Source: Metabacillus mangrovi
Lineage (GTDB): Bacteria > Bacillota > Bacilli > Bacillales > Bacillaceae
DNA length: 64,000 nt
Reading direction: 5' to 3'
Assembly: GCF_009711125.1 (NCBI RefSeq)
Contig: NZ_WMIB01000004.1
Span: 1 to 64,000, forward strand
Shown here: in pieces, positions 47,937 through 56,852 of the stretch
Position numbering within the stretch: position 1 is the stretch's first letter
Layout of the letters: each line of letters begins with the position of its first letter
Translations under genes and position numbers: made by a program
Notes under the pieces: model-generated
Told to the model about the DNA's origin: nothing
Seen by the model: the letters and a program-made list of their open reading frames with translations, nothing else
Databases searched by the model: none

Positions 47937-48608
47937 TGAAATCTTCCGCAGCTCTGTTTCTGCTGCCTTGTCGTATGAAATCAGCAGGCATGATGCCGGG
48001 CCGGCTGATTTTGTGATATCCACTGTGCAATCTGCAATTCCGGCATTCCGGTTCATTGTATGTAATTCATGTGCAATTCCCCGTGAACCCGCGGGCACAA
48101 TTTCATAGATCCCTTTTAGCTCCAGCAGTTGCAGAAACAGAGATAAAGAGACCATTCTTTCGGGCCTTCCCAGCACTTCGGCTCCTACAAGCGGGTCCCC
48201 GATCACGGCATATGACGCATCTGCCGGTGTCCGGTCCTCCCGTATGCTTCTTTTCTGCACTCTTCCAAGTACTGCGATGCCGATTGCACTTTGAAGAAGC
48301 TGCATGTTGCTCTCTGTACTGCCTGTGATGGTAACTTCTTCAAGTCCGGCTTCTTTTAAAAGACTCGTGCAGGCTGAAACAATCGGGTCCCATGAAAGTT
48401 CATCTGTTAAATTATGAAGGATGACCGAAAAGGGCCGTGCACCGGAAGACATACATTCCATCAAAGCTGTTCTGAGTGTGTACGAAGCAGTTATGCTTAT
48501 CGGAACCTTTATAAGGTCATGCGGCTTTTCCCCTATTCCGCCGGCATTATCAGCGGCAGCTATGAGCCATTCCTCAGGTGATAATTCGATTTTCTGGTAA
48601 TCTCTCAA
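47901..48608 (-). CDS. Probable alpha-ribazole kinase (CblS-like, AIR-synthase-type fold)
   Basis: 235 aa. The N-terminus (IAAADNAGGIGEKPHD) and strands SITASYTLRTALMECMSSGARP resemble the PurM/AIR-synthase-type ATP-binding fold (D-N-x-G start). A C-terminal domain has AVIGDPLVGAEVLGRPE. Listeria and Geobacillus carry such a protein, CblS, that phosphorylates salvaged alpha-ribazole. Here it is the last gene of the cobalamin operon, which has cobS and cobC-like genes but no cobT, exactly the context where alpha-ribazole salvage is needed. The TTG start overlaps the upstream stop (TTGA). The assignment rests on family memory plus context. Confidence 0.6.
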   Translation of the reverse strand: MRDYQKIELSPEEWLIAAADNAGGIGEKPHDLIKVPISITASYTLRTALMECMSSGARPFSVILHNLTDELSWDPIVSACTSLLKEAGLEEVTITGSTESNMQLLQSAIGIAVLGRVQKRSIREDRTPADASYAVIGDPLVGAEVLGRPERMVSLSLFLQLLELKGIYEIVPAGSRGIAHELHTMNRNAGIADCTVDITKSAGPASCLLISYDKAAETELRKISESLFHPVTFTE

Positions 48609-49036
48609 TTTCCTGCACCCCTTTTTAACGGAGTGGCTAATCCATACCAGATCAGATCAGCCTCTGCCGCCTTCCTGACGATTTCCTGATAAACCCAGCC
48701 GGCCGTATCCCTCCACAGCCTGTCTTCCGCTTGGACCGGCACGATTCCTTTCGTAATGTCCGTGCCAATCAGGACAAGCCTGCATCTGCGTTCCTGTTCC
48801 CGGCTGATCCATTCTTCCATTCTCCGGCTCCAGATCCGCACCGCGTCTTCCCCGTGCTCTAACGAATCAAGCCGGATATACTCCTCAAGGCCCTCGATCA
48901 CCGTCAGCGGTTTAAAGTCCTGAGGCAGCTGGTCTTTCCGGTACGCACTAACCCAAAGTGCATCTTCTCTCCAAAAGCTTTGCTGTTTTACCCACGCCGA
49001 TTTTCCATTGCAGGCTCCGCCTGATACGAAATGCAT
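48605..49036 (-). CDS. CobU-like protein, second copy with divergent P-loop
   Basis: 143 aa. The C-terminal half (TDITKGIVPVQAEDRLWRDTAGWVYQEIVRKA) is a classic CobU/CobP block, but the nucleotide-binding loop reads GGACNGKS instead of GGxRSGKS and the protein is about 40 residues shorter than CobU. It may keep only kinase or only guanylyltransferase function, or bind nucleotide for regulation. It overlaps the phosphatase gene upstream by 49 bases in another frame, with its own AGGAGGGGAGAACG before the ATG. A full-length cobU lies 3 kb upstream in the same operon. Confidence 0.75.
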   Translation of the reverse strand: MHFVSGGACNGKSAWVKQQSFWREDALWVSAYRKDQLPQDFKPLTVIEGLEEYIRLDSLEHGEDAVRIWSRRMEEWISREQERRCRLVLIGTDITKGIVPVQAEDRLWRDTAGWVYQEIVRKAAEADLIWYGLATPLKRGAGN

Positions 49037-49602
49037 CGTTCTCCCCTCCTAAAAGCTTCTTTTGTCCAGTAAAGGATATACCCTTCACCCGGTAGACACG
49101 GCCAATCCCAGAATCCCCGCCGGTCCTCCGTCAGCTGCGTCATGAGGTGCCGGATCGTCCCGCCATGTGCGATGACTGCGGATGTTTTCCGCGCACCGAT
49201 TTCTTTTCTGGCTTCGGCCCATCCCGCCATCACCCGTTCTTTAAAAACAGACAGGCTTTCTCCGCCGGGAGGTGCGTGCTGATCCATGTTGTCTACCCAT
49301 TCTCTATATGCCGGCTCCGCCTTCAATTCATCAAAGGTTCTTCCTTCCCATTCGCCGAAATGAATTTCTTTAAAGGAGCTGATGGAATGTCTTGCTGCCC
49401 CGGGGAAGAGCAGGTCTGCGGTCTGATCTGTTCTTTTCATCCCCGATGTAATCACAAGCTCAGGAGAGAAGTGTTCAATTCCGCTGAGAGCCTTTCTCCC
49501 TTCTTCTGACAGTGGGTCGTCAGTCCAGCCGATATAGGCTCTGCGGCTGTTTTTTTCAGTCAGGCCATGACGAAGTAATGCAACAGCCACAATGTCATCC
49601 AT
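48988..49602 (-). CDS. Histidine phosphatase family protein, probable alpha-ribazole-5'-phosphate phosphatase
   Basis: 204 aa. The RHG motif LLRHGLTEKNSRRAY with the catalytic His is at about 9-23, with YIGWTDDPLSEEGRKAL, FGEWEGRTFDEL and a second His in VIAHGGTIRHLM. This is CobC/PGAM-type. In the cobalamin operon it should remove the 5'-phosphate from alpha-ribazole-P or cobalamin-5'-P. The 5' end overlaps cobS by 43 bases and the 3' end overlaps the cobU-like gene by 49 bases. GGAGGAGAGACCGTATT precedes the ATG, inside cobS. Confidence 0.8.
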   Translation of the reverse strand: MDDIVAVALLRHGLTEKNSRRAYIGWTDDPLSEEGRKALSGIEHFSPELVITSGMKRTDQTADLLFPGAARHSISSFKEIHFGEWEGRTFDELKAEPAYREWVDNMDQHAPPGGESLSVFKERVMAGWAEARKEIGARKTSAVIAHGGTIRHLMTQLTEDRRGFWDWPCLPGEGYILYWTKEAFRRGERCISYQAEPAMENRRG

Positions 49603-50360
49603 AATACGGTCTCTCCTCCTTCAGCAGAAGCACCGAGCAGGTCACCGGTGATCCCGCCGAACTCTTTCCGGATTTTTCGTTCTGCGGCAGCTGAAAACAG
49701 GAGCTGGACACCAGTGAACGTCCAGAAATACACGGCCAGAGCCGGTTCTGAAGCTGCCATCACTCCCGAGACGATCAAGAAAAACAGAATATAGGTGCCT
49801 GCCACGGTTTTGCCGGTCAGATCTTTCTGGAAAAAATAAGCGAGTCCTTCTTTTTTAACTGCCGGTACCCGGACAAGCAGGAGCCCCATCCCTATTCTGG
49901 AAACGAAAGGGATCATGGCGATTAAAAAGTAGTCCGTAAAGCGAAGTCCGGACACCACTTCGTATATGAATAAAAACCGTGCAGACAGCAGGACGAGGAC
50001 GGACAGCACGCCGAATGCCCCTGTGCGCGGATCACTCATGATCTCAAGCCTTTTTTCTTTGTCCCGGTAGGAAAAGCAGGCGTCGCTCGCATCCATCCAG
50101 CCATCAAGATGGAGCCCTCCGGTCAGAAGGATGCTCCCAAGCCAAATGGCAAAAGCGGCTGCGAGGACAGAGAGAGGAGTAAACGACTGGATGAGCCACA
50201 GCACAACAGACAGCAGACCCCCGATGATCAGCCCTGCTGCAGGGAGACTTTGAACAGCATAAGCTATACGCTTCTGATCCAGTTCCATCGGCCTCCTGAC
50301 CGGAATCGCCGTAAAAAACTGCATGGCGATCAGAAAACCCTCCAGTCTTGCCATCATCAT
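49560..50360 (-). CDS. cobS: Adenosylcobinamide-GDP ribazoletransferase (cobalamin synthase)
   Basis: 266 aa integral membrane protein with about six hydrophobic segments. Family blocks FFTAIPVRRP (about 15-24), LTGGLHLDGWMDASDACFSY (the catalytic DGWxDxxD-like segment) and REKRLEIMSDPRTGAFGVL are present. It joins adenosylcobinamide-GDP to alpha-ribazole or its phosphate. Its ATG overlaps the cobQ stop, and GGAGGCGGCTC is just upstream. The 3' end overlaps the phosphatase gene by 43 bases. Confidence 0.93.
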   Translation of the reverse strand: MMMARLEGFLIAMQFFTAIPVRRPMELDQKRIAYAVQSLPAAGLIIGGLLSVVLWLIQSFTPLSVLAAAFAIWLGSILLTGGLHLDGWMDASDACFSYRDKEKRLEIMSDPRTGAFGVLSVLVLLSARFLFIYEVVSGLRFTDYFLIAMIPFVSRIGMGLLLVRVPAVKKEGLAYFFQKDLTGKTVAGTYILFFLIVSGVMAASEPALAVYFWTFTGVQLLFSAAAERKIRKEFGGITGDLLGASAEGGETVLWMTLWLLHYFVMA

Positions 50361-51838
50361 GAGCCGCCTCCTTCGATTATGTCCATGATCTTTTTCATAT
50401 CCAGATGCTGCTCTGCATGATCCGCGACCCGGCTGTACCGGGTATCCTTAAGTTGCTTTAAATTGACACAAGGCTTAGGCCGCAGTCCTTTGCGTTCGCG
50501 GAGCTCGTTGAGCCAGGAAGTCCTGAAGCCATCATTGTAAAACAAATGATGCAGGTACGTACCCGTCACAGAGCCTGAAACGGCTCCGGGATCACCGCCG
50601 GGTTCTGCATATTGCAGAAAAGGAGCCGCACCCTGGCAGCCCGTTTCCCCCATGCGGATCTCATATCCCTCCACTGGAATTCCATCTTCCGCAACAAAGC
50701 CTTTCCGGCGTACAGTTTGTTTGTTCTCCCCAAAGGTGGTCCTTCCAGGCAGAAGTCCAAGTCCTTTTGCTGCTGCTCCAGGCTGACCGGAATCTGTTCC
50801 AAACGGATCGGTCATCGTTTCACCAAGCATCTGATAACCTCCGCAAATCCCCAATAGGCGATTGCCGCCGGAAGCATACTTTTGGATTTCGCCAGAAAGC
50901 CCGCTCTCTGTCAAAAACGTCAAGTCAGCTAAAGTGCTCTTCGTACCGGGAATAATGACAGCATCCGGGTTTCCGAATGAAGCTGTTTCAGATACAAAAC
51001 GGAGACGGACATCCTCTTCAAACAAAAAAGGCTCAAAATCCGTATAATTGGATATAAAAGGGAGCCTGATGACCGCCACTTCGATTTCGTATTCATTTCG
51101 CACGGGAAACAGGGATTCAATCGAGAGCGAGTCCTCGCCCTCAATCATATGGCCTGGCAAATACGGGATGATCCCCAGCACAGGCAAACCGGTATTCTTT
51201 TCAAGCCAGTCCTTCCCGCTCTCAAATAAAGCAGGATCTCCCCTGAATTTATTTACGATCAGCCCTTTAACCCTGCTTCTATGTGCAGGTTCAAGGAGGG
51301 CAAGTGTGCCAATAATGCTGGCAAAAATCCCGCCGCGTTCGATATCAGCAGTTAAGATGACAGGAAGGTCCGCCATCTCAGCCACTTTCATATTGACAAC
51401 TTCACGGTCATTCAAATTTATTTCAGCAGGTGAACCTGCTCCTTCTGCTATTAGGTAATCGTGCCGCTTCTGAAGCTCCTCCAGAGAGATACGGATCGAT
51501 GTCAGCGCTGTTTCATAATATTCCTTCCGATAATTTATTCCGGAAAGCACCCGATCCCTTTTTCCAAAAAGCACAACCTCTGAATGCATTTCACTTGATG
51601 GCTTTAAAAGGATCGGGTTCATGTAGACGGTGGCTTCCTGTCCCGCAGCCTCAGCCTGGACTCCCTGGGCACGCCCTATCTCTAAACCATCCTTCGTAAC
51701 ATATGAGTTATTGGACATGTTCTGGGATTTAAAGGGGGCGGCATTCAGGCCTCTTTGAGCTAAAATCCTGCAAAGTGCTGTGACAAGGAAGCTTTTCCCC
51801 GCATCAGATGAAGTTCCCTGGATCATGACACCCTTCAT
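50357..51838 (-). CDS. cobQ: Cobyric acid synthase
   Basis: 493 aa. The N-terminal dethiobiotin-synthetase-like ATPase domain has the P-loop QGTSSDAGKS (about 7-16) and YVTKDGLEIGRAQGVQAEAA. The C-terminal type I glutamine amidotransferase domain has the catalytic Cys in LLGICGGYQMLG and His in GTYLHHLFYNDG. It amidates the side chains b, d, e and g of the corrin ring. Its presence in an otherwise salvage-type operon suggests that partly amidated corrinoids can be used, or that upstream ring synthesis exists elsewhere. It overlaps cobU and cobS by 4 bases each. Confidence 0.95.
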   Translation of the reverse strand: MKGVMIQGTSSDAGKSFLVTALCRILAQRGLNAAPFKSQNMSNNSYVTKDGLEIGRAQGVQAEAAGQEATVYMNPILLKPSSEMHSEVVLFGKRDRVLSGINYRKEYYETALTSIRISLEELQKRHDYLIAEGAGSPAEINLNDREVVNMKVAEMADLPVILTADIERGGIFASIIGTLALLEPAHRSRVKGLIVNKFRGDPALFESGKDWLEKNTGLPVLGIIPYLPGHMIEGEDSLSIESLFPVRNEYEIEVAVIRLPFISNYTDFEPFLFEEDVRLRFVSETASFGNPDAVIIPGTKSTLADLTFLTESGLSGEIQKYASGGNRLLGICGGYQMLGETMTDPFGTDSGQPGAAAKGLGLLPGRTTFGENKQTVRRKGFVAEDGIPVEGYEIRMGETGCQGAAPFLQYAEPGGDPGAVSGSVTGTYLHHLFYNDGFRTSWLNELRERKGLRPKPCVNLKQLKDTRYSRVADHAEQHLDMKKIMDIIEGGGS

Positions 51839-52374
51839 AGCAGCCCCCCCTTTTTCAAAACTGGAATCCCGCTCTCCACCAAATAGGCACTGTCCGCCAA
51901 AGATACGGTCTCTACATGCAGTCTTCCAAGGATTTTCATATATTCATATACTGGACCCGAATAGGAAAACGCATCAAAAAACAGTTCATTTGATACGGCT
52001 ATAAGTACTTTGCATCTTCGTTCCAATGCTTTCATTCCATGCATCATATGGACGGTAAGATCCGGCTTTGGCCTGCTCGAAAACATCTCATTGTTCAGCC
52101 ATGTCGTTACACAGTCCAGGACAACGACGTCTTCTTTCGTAAAACGGTCTGCAATCTCCTGAAGGTCCCGCGGCTGTTCATGGGTTGTCCATTCAAGAGC
52201 AGAATGGCTGCGGGCCTCACGGTGTCTTTCGATCCGGTGCTTCATTTCTTCATCAGAGGGACGGCCTGCCGCAACATAATGCAGGCAGCCAACCTCACCT
52301 GCCCATTCCGCAGCGAGCTTTTCAGCGAAAGCGGTTTTTCCGCTTCTGACACCGCCAGTGACAAAGATCAGCAT
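51835..52374 (-). CDS. cobU: Adenosylcobinamide kinase / adenosylcobinamide-phosphate guanylyltransferase
   Basis: 179 aa. The P-loop TGGVRSGKT is at about 5-13, VVLDCVTTWLNNEMF is Walker B-like and the guanylylation-site His region HRIERHREARS is present. It phosphorylates adenosylcobinamide and adds GMP. The ATG at 52372-52374 is preferred (AAAGGAG eight bases upstream) over a GTG three codons earlier. The final motif (PVYEYMKILGRLHVETVSLADSAYLVESGIPVL) differs from the textbook C-terminus, so its relation to the second cobU-like gene is of interest. It overlaps cobD by 7 bases and cobQ by 4. Confidence 0.9.
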   Translation of the reverse strand: MLIFVTGGVRSGKTAFAEKLAAEWAGEVGCLHYVAAGRPSDEEMKHRIERHREARSHSALEWTTHEQPRDLQEIADRFTKEDVVVLDCVTTWLNNEMFSSRPKPDLTVHMMHGMKALERRCKVLIAVSNELFFDAFSYSGPVYEYMKILGRLHVETVSLADSAYLVESGIPVLKKGGLL

Positions 52375-53432
52375 GTTTTCCACTCCTTTAATGCATGGAC
52401 AAGAAGGTCATTCTCTTCCTCGGTCTTTACTGAAAATCGCAAGTAATCTCCGTCCAGACCATTAAAATTTTCCGTGTGTCTTGCCACGATTCCTTTTTTA
52501 AGCAGAAAACGGTAAAGCCCTTCTTTTTGAGGTGCATCGATCAAATAGAAGTTCACACTGCTTGGATAAACGGTAAAGCCTGTCTTCCGCAGTTCTGAAG
52601 TCACCCTTATTCTCTCTTCAGATACATAGTTCCTCGTCTTACTTGCATGCGTGCTGTCCTCCATACAAGAAGCACCGATCACCTGAGCCAGTGCGTTGAC
52701 ACTCCAATGAGGCTGCTTGGCCAAGAGCTTTGCTGCTATAGGAGGAGCAGCCAAAACATACCCGAGCCTGAGCCCGGCAAGGGAATACATTTTCGTCACC
52801 GATTTAAGGACGATTATATTCGGATAGCGGGTTATGTATGGGGCAAAAGATGGGGCATGTTCCGCGAAATCAAGAAAAGCTTCATCACAAATGATGAACG
52901 TGCCCGCTTCAGCTGCTGCGTTTATAACCTGCAGCATCATATCCCGGCTGTACATTTTCCCTGTGGGATTGTTTGGTGAACAGAGAAAAACGGCTTTTTT
53001 CCCGCGCATAGCAGGAAAGATGCGGTCATCGAGATCCCAGCCGGTCCTTTCATCAAGCACTAAGGAAGAGATTGCAGCACCAAACGCCCGAAGTGCCTCT
53101 TTGTATTCCGAAAAAGCAGGCTCTACAATCAGCACCTCTTCTCCGCGAAGCATCTCGCCAAGCAAAAAGATCAGTTGTGCCGCCCCGTTCCCTGCAAGGA
53201 TCATCTCTTCAGGCAGCTGCTCCTTTAGGGAAATCGAATGGATCAGCTCCCTGGCATGGGGATCCGGATAATCCTCGATATATTGAAAATAGTTCTCCCA
53301 GTTTTCACGGATAAATGCCGGCGGACCGAGCGGGTTGATATTGACGCTGAAGTCTGTCAGCGCAGCCGGCACCTGCAGATTCAGGTTCCGGTAAACATGT
53401 GATGGATTAGAGCCATGTGATGGCAGCTTCAA
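52368..53432 (-). CDS. cobD: Threonine-phosphate decarboxylase (aminotransferase fold)
   Basis: 354 aa, fold type I PLP enzyme. The Lys for PLP is in VLKSVTKMYSLAGLRLGY, the Asp-Tyr region is FIICDEAFLDFAEH, and CSPNNPTGKMYSR is the Asn/Pro block. It resembles histidinol-phosphate aminotransferase but in this operon is CobD: it makes (R)-1-amino-2-propanol O-2-phosphate for the nucleotide-loop linker. It starts inside the end of cbiB (26-base overlap), and the N-terminus (MKLPSHGSNPSHVYRNLNL) is the typical CobD opening. Confidence 0.93.
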   Translation of the reverse strand: MKLPSHGSNPSHVYRNLNLQVPAALTDFSVNINPLGPPAFIRENWENYFQYIEDYPDPHARELIHSISLKEQLPEEMILAGNGAAQLIFLLGEMLRGEEVLIVEPAFSEYKEALRAFGAAISSLVLDERTGWDLDDRIFPAMRGKKAVFLCSPNNPTGKMYSRDMMLQVINAAAEAGTFIICDEAFLDFAEHAPSFAPYITRYPNIIVLKSVTKMYSLAGLRLGYVLAAPPIAAKLLAKQPHWSVNALAQVIGASCMEDSTHASKTRNYVSEERIRVTSELRKTGFTVYPSSVNFYLIDAPQKEGLYRFLLKKGIVARHTENFNGLDGDYLRFSVKTEEENDLLVHALKEWKTC

Positions 53433-54354
53433 TCAAGATCCCTCCCAGCCATAGCAAAGCAAGAAAAGCAAGGACGGTACGGTCCATTACTGAAATCACT
53501 TCTGAAATATGTTTTCTTTTTAAAGAATGCGAAGGCACACCCATCCGGGCCCGGTCTGATACAGCGCCCTTGTACGTATTGATTCCGCCCAGCTGGATTC
53601 CAAGCAGATAGGCAGACGCTGCTTCTCCCCAGCCGCTGTTTGGACTCGGATGCTTTGCAGCATCTGCGGCGGTTTTTCTCCATAAGTCCAGCCGGTTATG
53701 CGACAGCAGCATAGCAAATGCCGTGATCCTGGCGGGAATCCAGTTTACGAGATCATCCAGCTTTGCCGAAGCCCAGCCAAAATCCTTAAAACGCTCATTC
53801 CGGTATCCTACCATGGAATCGAGCGTATTGACCAGACGATACAGGAGGGCTAGAGGCGCTCCTCCCGCTGCCGCCCAAAAGAGCGGGGCGGTGACTCCAT
53901 CGCTCGTATTTTCAGCAACCGTCTCAACCGTTCCTCTTACAAGTTCAGCTTCCTGAAGATGTTCCGTATCTCTGCCTACTATGTAAGAAAGCTTCAGCCT
54001 TGCTTGTTCCAGGTCACCCGCAGCGAGCGGTGCTTCCACCTCCTGGGCTGCCTCTTTAAGGCTGCGCTGGGCAATCGCTGTAAAAATGACGATTGCTTCA
54101 AACAAAACACCCGCTGCCGGATGAAGACCGTAAAAGAAAAAGGTAAGCAGGCAGGTTCCGGCCAGGACTGAAGCGGACAAAATAAGAACCATTGCCATCC
54201 CTTTCGCCTTGCGGGCTTGTCCTTTATTCCAGTTGTTTTCGAAATAGGATACCGCTCTGCCGAACCAGCGGACAGGATGAGGCATGGAAGGCGGATCACC
54301 TGCCACACGGTCTATAAGCAATGCAATCGAAAGTGCAAGCAAATGATTAATCAT
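53407..54354 (-). CDS. cbiB: Adenosylcobinamide-phosphate synthase
   Basis: 315 aa integral membrane protein. Starts LLALSIALLIDRVAGDPPSMPHPVRWFG, the family's conserved opening, with YIVGRDTEHLQEAELVRGTVETVAENTSDGVTAPLFW in the middle and HPSPNSGWGEAASAYLLGI late. It attaches aminopropanol phosphate to adenosylcobyric acid. It overlaps the btuD-cbiZ fusion gene by 8 bases and cobD by 26, part of an operon packed with overlaps. Confidence 0.95.
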   Translation of the reverse strand: MINHLLALSIALLIDRVAGDPPSMPHPVRWFGRAVSYFENNWNKGQARKAKGMAMVLILSASVLAGTCLLTFFFYGLHPAAGVLFEAIVIFTAIAQRSLKEAAQEVEAPLAAGDLEQARLKLSYIVGRDTEHLQEAELVRGTVETVAENTSDGVTAPLFWAAAGGAPLALLYRLVNTLDSMVGYRNERFKDFGWASAKLDDLVNWIPARITAFAMLLSHNRLDLWRKTAADAAKHPSPNSGWGEAASAYLLGIQLGGINTYKGAVSDRARMGVPSHSLKRKHISEVISVMDRTVLAFLALLWLGGILIEAAITWL

Positions 54355-55810
54355 TCCGTTTTCTCTCCAAGTAGCGGTCTAAAGACTGCAGTGTGCAGTC
54401 ATACACACTTTTTCCAATCGCCTGTCCGAGCTCGGCAGCCGGTCCAGCATATTGGAGGGATTTCCCCTGCTGGGCCGCAGCGATCAAAATGCTGTCTGTC
54501 GTTGTACCTGTCGCAGGAGTATGGGTGTAAGGGTCTGTGATCCCCCGGTCAGCAAGAGCTCGTGTTTTTGATTCCGAAGCAGTGATGACCGCCTGGATGA
54601 AGGCTTCATCTGATAGGCGGCCGTTCACAAAGATCCATGTGTTGATCGTTCCGGGAGATCCGGAAAGCCGGTCCGCCCCTGCAGAGGCATCCGCGGCATT
54701 TCCAGTACCCGCAGTGACAACGGTCAGGATGGAAAAGCCCTCATGATAAGACGTTTTAACCGCAACATCTGCAAGTTTTACCGCTGTCATCATCCCGACC
54801 GTTTCATTCGGATCCAGCCCCTGTGCCTGAATGTAGCGGACAAGATCCATCTGTACATCCTCACTGTGATAATTCAAATCGACATGCCGGTTTACAAAGG
54901 TCGTGTACCAGCCAAACCCTGCATGAACAACGGCGGACGAAAGCGTTTTGAGAGGAACCGGCGACTGCAGTAAAATATGTGTGCTTTCACAGGAGAGCAT
55001 GTTCTCTGAAATGAGTATGGTATTTTCAAGTCCCGGCGGAGAATTGAGGATCACCTGCGGGCTTTGATGAGAAGGATGGTAATGGCGCTTAATATCCGCA
55101 CTGTACACCTGTTTCAGCACAGGCTCCTGAAGAGCTTCATACGGCGTGCCGCTCTCAGAGATCCTGCCGTTGTTCATGAGCAGTACCCGGTCACAGTAAA
55201 GGCTCGCCATATTTAAATCGTGGAAGATGGATACGATCGTCAGGCCCCGGTCCTTCGTCCACGATTTCAATCTGGACAAGAGGCTTTGCTGAAAGGCAAT
55301 ATCCAGGTGGTTGGTCGGTTCGTCCAATAAAAGAATATCGGGATTCTGCGCCAGCGCCTGGGCCAGGAAAACCCGCTGCTGCTCGCCCCCGCTCAAGCTC
55401 TGAACCTGACGCTCTGCATACGGTTCGACTCCCGTATCCTGCATCGCAAGCGTGACAGCCTGTTCATCTTCCTCTGACCAGGAAGGAAACCATGCCGTCT
55501 GATGGGAATACCTCCCTATGCTGACGGCCTCCCTTACCGTCATATCAAAAGCCGATGCTGAAAGCTGGGGGAGTACAGCCATTCGTTTGGCAAGCTCTTT
55601 CCTGCTGTAGGCAGTGACCGGCTTGCCCTTTATGAGGATCTCACCGCCTGTTGACGGCAGGACACCGGACAGCATTTTCATCAGCGTCGTTTTCCCGCTC
55701 CCATTCGGCCCGAGGATCCCGAAAAACTCCCCTTCTCTGACCGAAAATTGTACATCCTTTACGATTTCTTTTCCGTTGTAGCCTCCGGAAAGACCATGAA
55801 TGCGGATCAC
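54347..55810 (-). CDS. btuD: Corrinoid ABC transporter ATPase fused to adenosylcobinamide amidohydrolase
   Basis: 487 aa in two parts. Residues about 1-250 are a FepC/BtuD-type ATPase: Walker A GPNGSGKTT, signature LSGGEQQR, Walker B ILLLDEPTNHLD, and H-loop in IFHDLN. Residues about 265-485 are a CbiZ domain (VHAGFGWYTTFVNRHVDLNY, GMMTAVKLADVAV, TVVTAGTGNAADA, TGTTTDSILIAA), which hydrolyses adenosylpseudocobalamin-type corrinoids to adenosylcobyric acid for remodelling. The same fusion is known as YvrA in B. subtilis. The GTG start at 55808-55810 sits behind GGAGGAGATCCG; 23 codons upstream were rejected. Confidence 0.92.
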   Translation of the reverse strand: MIRIHGLSGGYNGKEIVKDVQFSVREGEFFGILGPNGSGKTTLMKMLSGVLPSTGGEILIKGKPVTAYSRKELAKRMAVLPQLSASAFDMTVREAVSIGRYSHQTAWFPSWSEEDEQAVTLAMQDTGVEPYAERQVQSLSGGEQQRVFLAQALAQNPDILLLDEPTNHLDIAFQQSLLSRLKSWTKDRGLTIVSIFHDLNMASLYCDRVLLMNNGRISESGTPYEALQEPVLKQVYSADIKRHYHPSHQSPQVILNSPPGLENTILISENMLSCESTHILLQSPVPLKTLSSAVVHAGFGWYTTFVNRHVDLNYHSEDVQMDLVRYIQAQGLDPNETVGMMTAVKLADVAVKTSYHEGFSILTVVTAGTGNAADASAGADRLSGSPGTINTWIFVNGRLSDEAFIQAVITASESKTRALADRGITDPYTHTPATGTTTDSILIAAAQQGKSLQYAGPAAELGQAIGKSVYDCTLQSLDRYLERKRND

Positions 55811-55823
55811 CGGATCTCCTCCT

Positions 55824-56852
55824 TTACACTCTTCTTTTACGGGATGCCAAAATAAAGGCAAACACCGGTGCGCCTGCAATGGCTGTAATGATGCCGATGG
55901 GCAGCTCTGCCGGTGAAATAATCATCCTGGCAAGCAAATCGGCAAGTATCAGAAACGCTGCACCCGTAATCATGGAAAGCGGCAGCAGGTGACGGTGATC
56001 GCTTCCGCACAGCAGCCTGACCATGTGCGGGATGACGAGCCCGACGAAGCCGACAGCTCCGGAAACAGCAACCGCTGAACCTGTCAGCATGGAAGCGGCC
56101 ACCACAATCAAGATCTGCTTTTGTTTTACATGGACGCCAATATGGCGGGCCCTATCCTCACCAAAAGCAAAAGCATTCAGCTCGCGGCTGTGAATCAATA
56201 GAAGAACGGCGCCGGCACAAGTAAAGGGAAGAATCATTTTCACGTATGGCCAGCCTCTCATCGAAACGCTGCCGAGCAGCCAGTTCATGACCTGGCGCAG
56301 CTCCTCCCCGCTCAAAGCAATCACAAGGGAAATAAAAGAACCGAGGAACGAGTTAAAAATAATACCTGCTAAGATCATCGTTTCCATCGATGTCTTCCTC
56401 TGAGCGAGATAAGCAAAACCAAGCACTCCGAGCATCGTTGCAAAACCAGCTGCGATACTGATAACCGGCAATGTGTAGACCCCAAAAATCTGGATGCCGA
56501 AATAAATGACCGTTACCGCCCCCAGAGAGGCGCCGGAAGAAACGCCCAGTGTATACGGATCGGCGAGCGGGTTTCGAAGCAGACCCTGAAAGGCAGCTCC
56601 GGCAAGGCCCAGAGAGGCACCGACCAAGGCAGCTAGTATCACCCTCGGGAAGCGGATGGCAGTCAGGATGCTTTCATTTGCCGCTGAGGAAGCACTGCCT
56701 CCGAACAGGACACTCACGATTTCTCCCGGGGTAAGAGCCACTGAGCCTATAGATACAGCAGCTAAAAAAGCGACCGCGAAAAACACGACCGCCAATGTAT
56801 ACTGAAAGACACGATTATTTTGCAAAGACGTCCGGATAAATTGCGTTTGCAA
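55824..56852 (-). CDS. btuC: Corrinoid ABC transporter permease
   Basis: 342 aa with about ten transmembrane helices (FecCD/BtuC family). Conserved LRNPLADPYTLGVSSGASLGA and the ATPase-coupling segment with HIGVHVKQKQ and GAVGFVGLVIPHMVRLLCG are present. Translation appears to start at a TTG inside the end of btuF (38-base overlap), with GAAGGAG nine bases before. It pairs with BtuF and the BtuD-CbiZ fusion to import cobalamin and cobinamide. Confidence 0.92.
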   Translation of the reverse strand: MQTQFIRTSLQNNRVFQYTLAVVFFAVAFLAAVSIGSVALTPGEIVSVLFGGSASSAANESILTAIRFPRVILAALVGASLGLAGAAFQGLLRNPLADPYTLGVSSGASLGAVTVIYFGIQIFGVYTLPVISIAAGFATMLGVLGFAYLAQRKTSMETMILAGIIFNSFLGSFISLVIALSGEELRQVMNWLLGSVSMRGWPYVKMILPFTCAGAVLLLIHSRELNAFAFGEDRARHIGVHVKQKQILIVVAASMLTGSAVAVSGAVGFVGLVIPHMVRLLCGSDHRHLLPLSMITGAAFLILADLLARMIISPAELPIGIITAIAGAPVFAFILASRKRRV

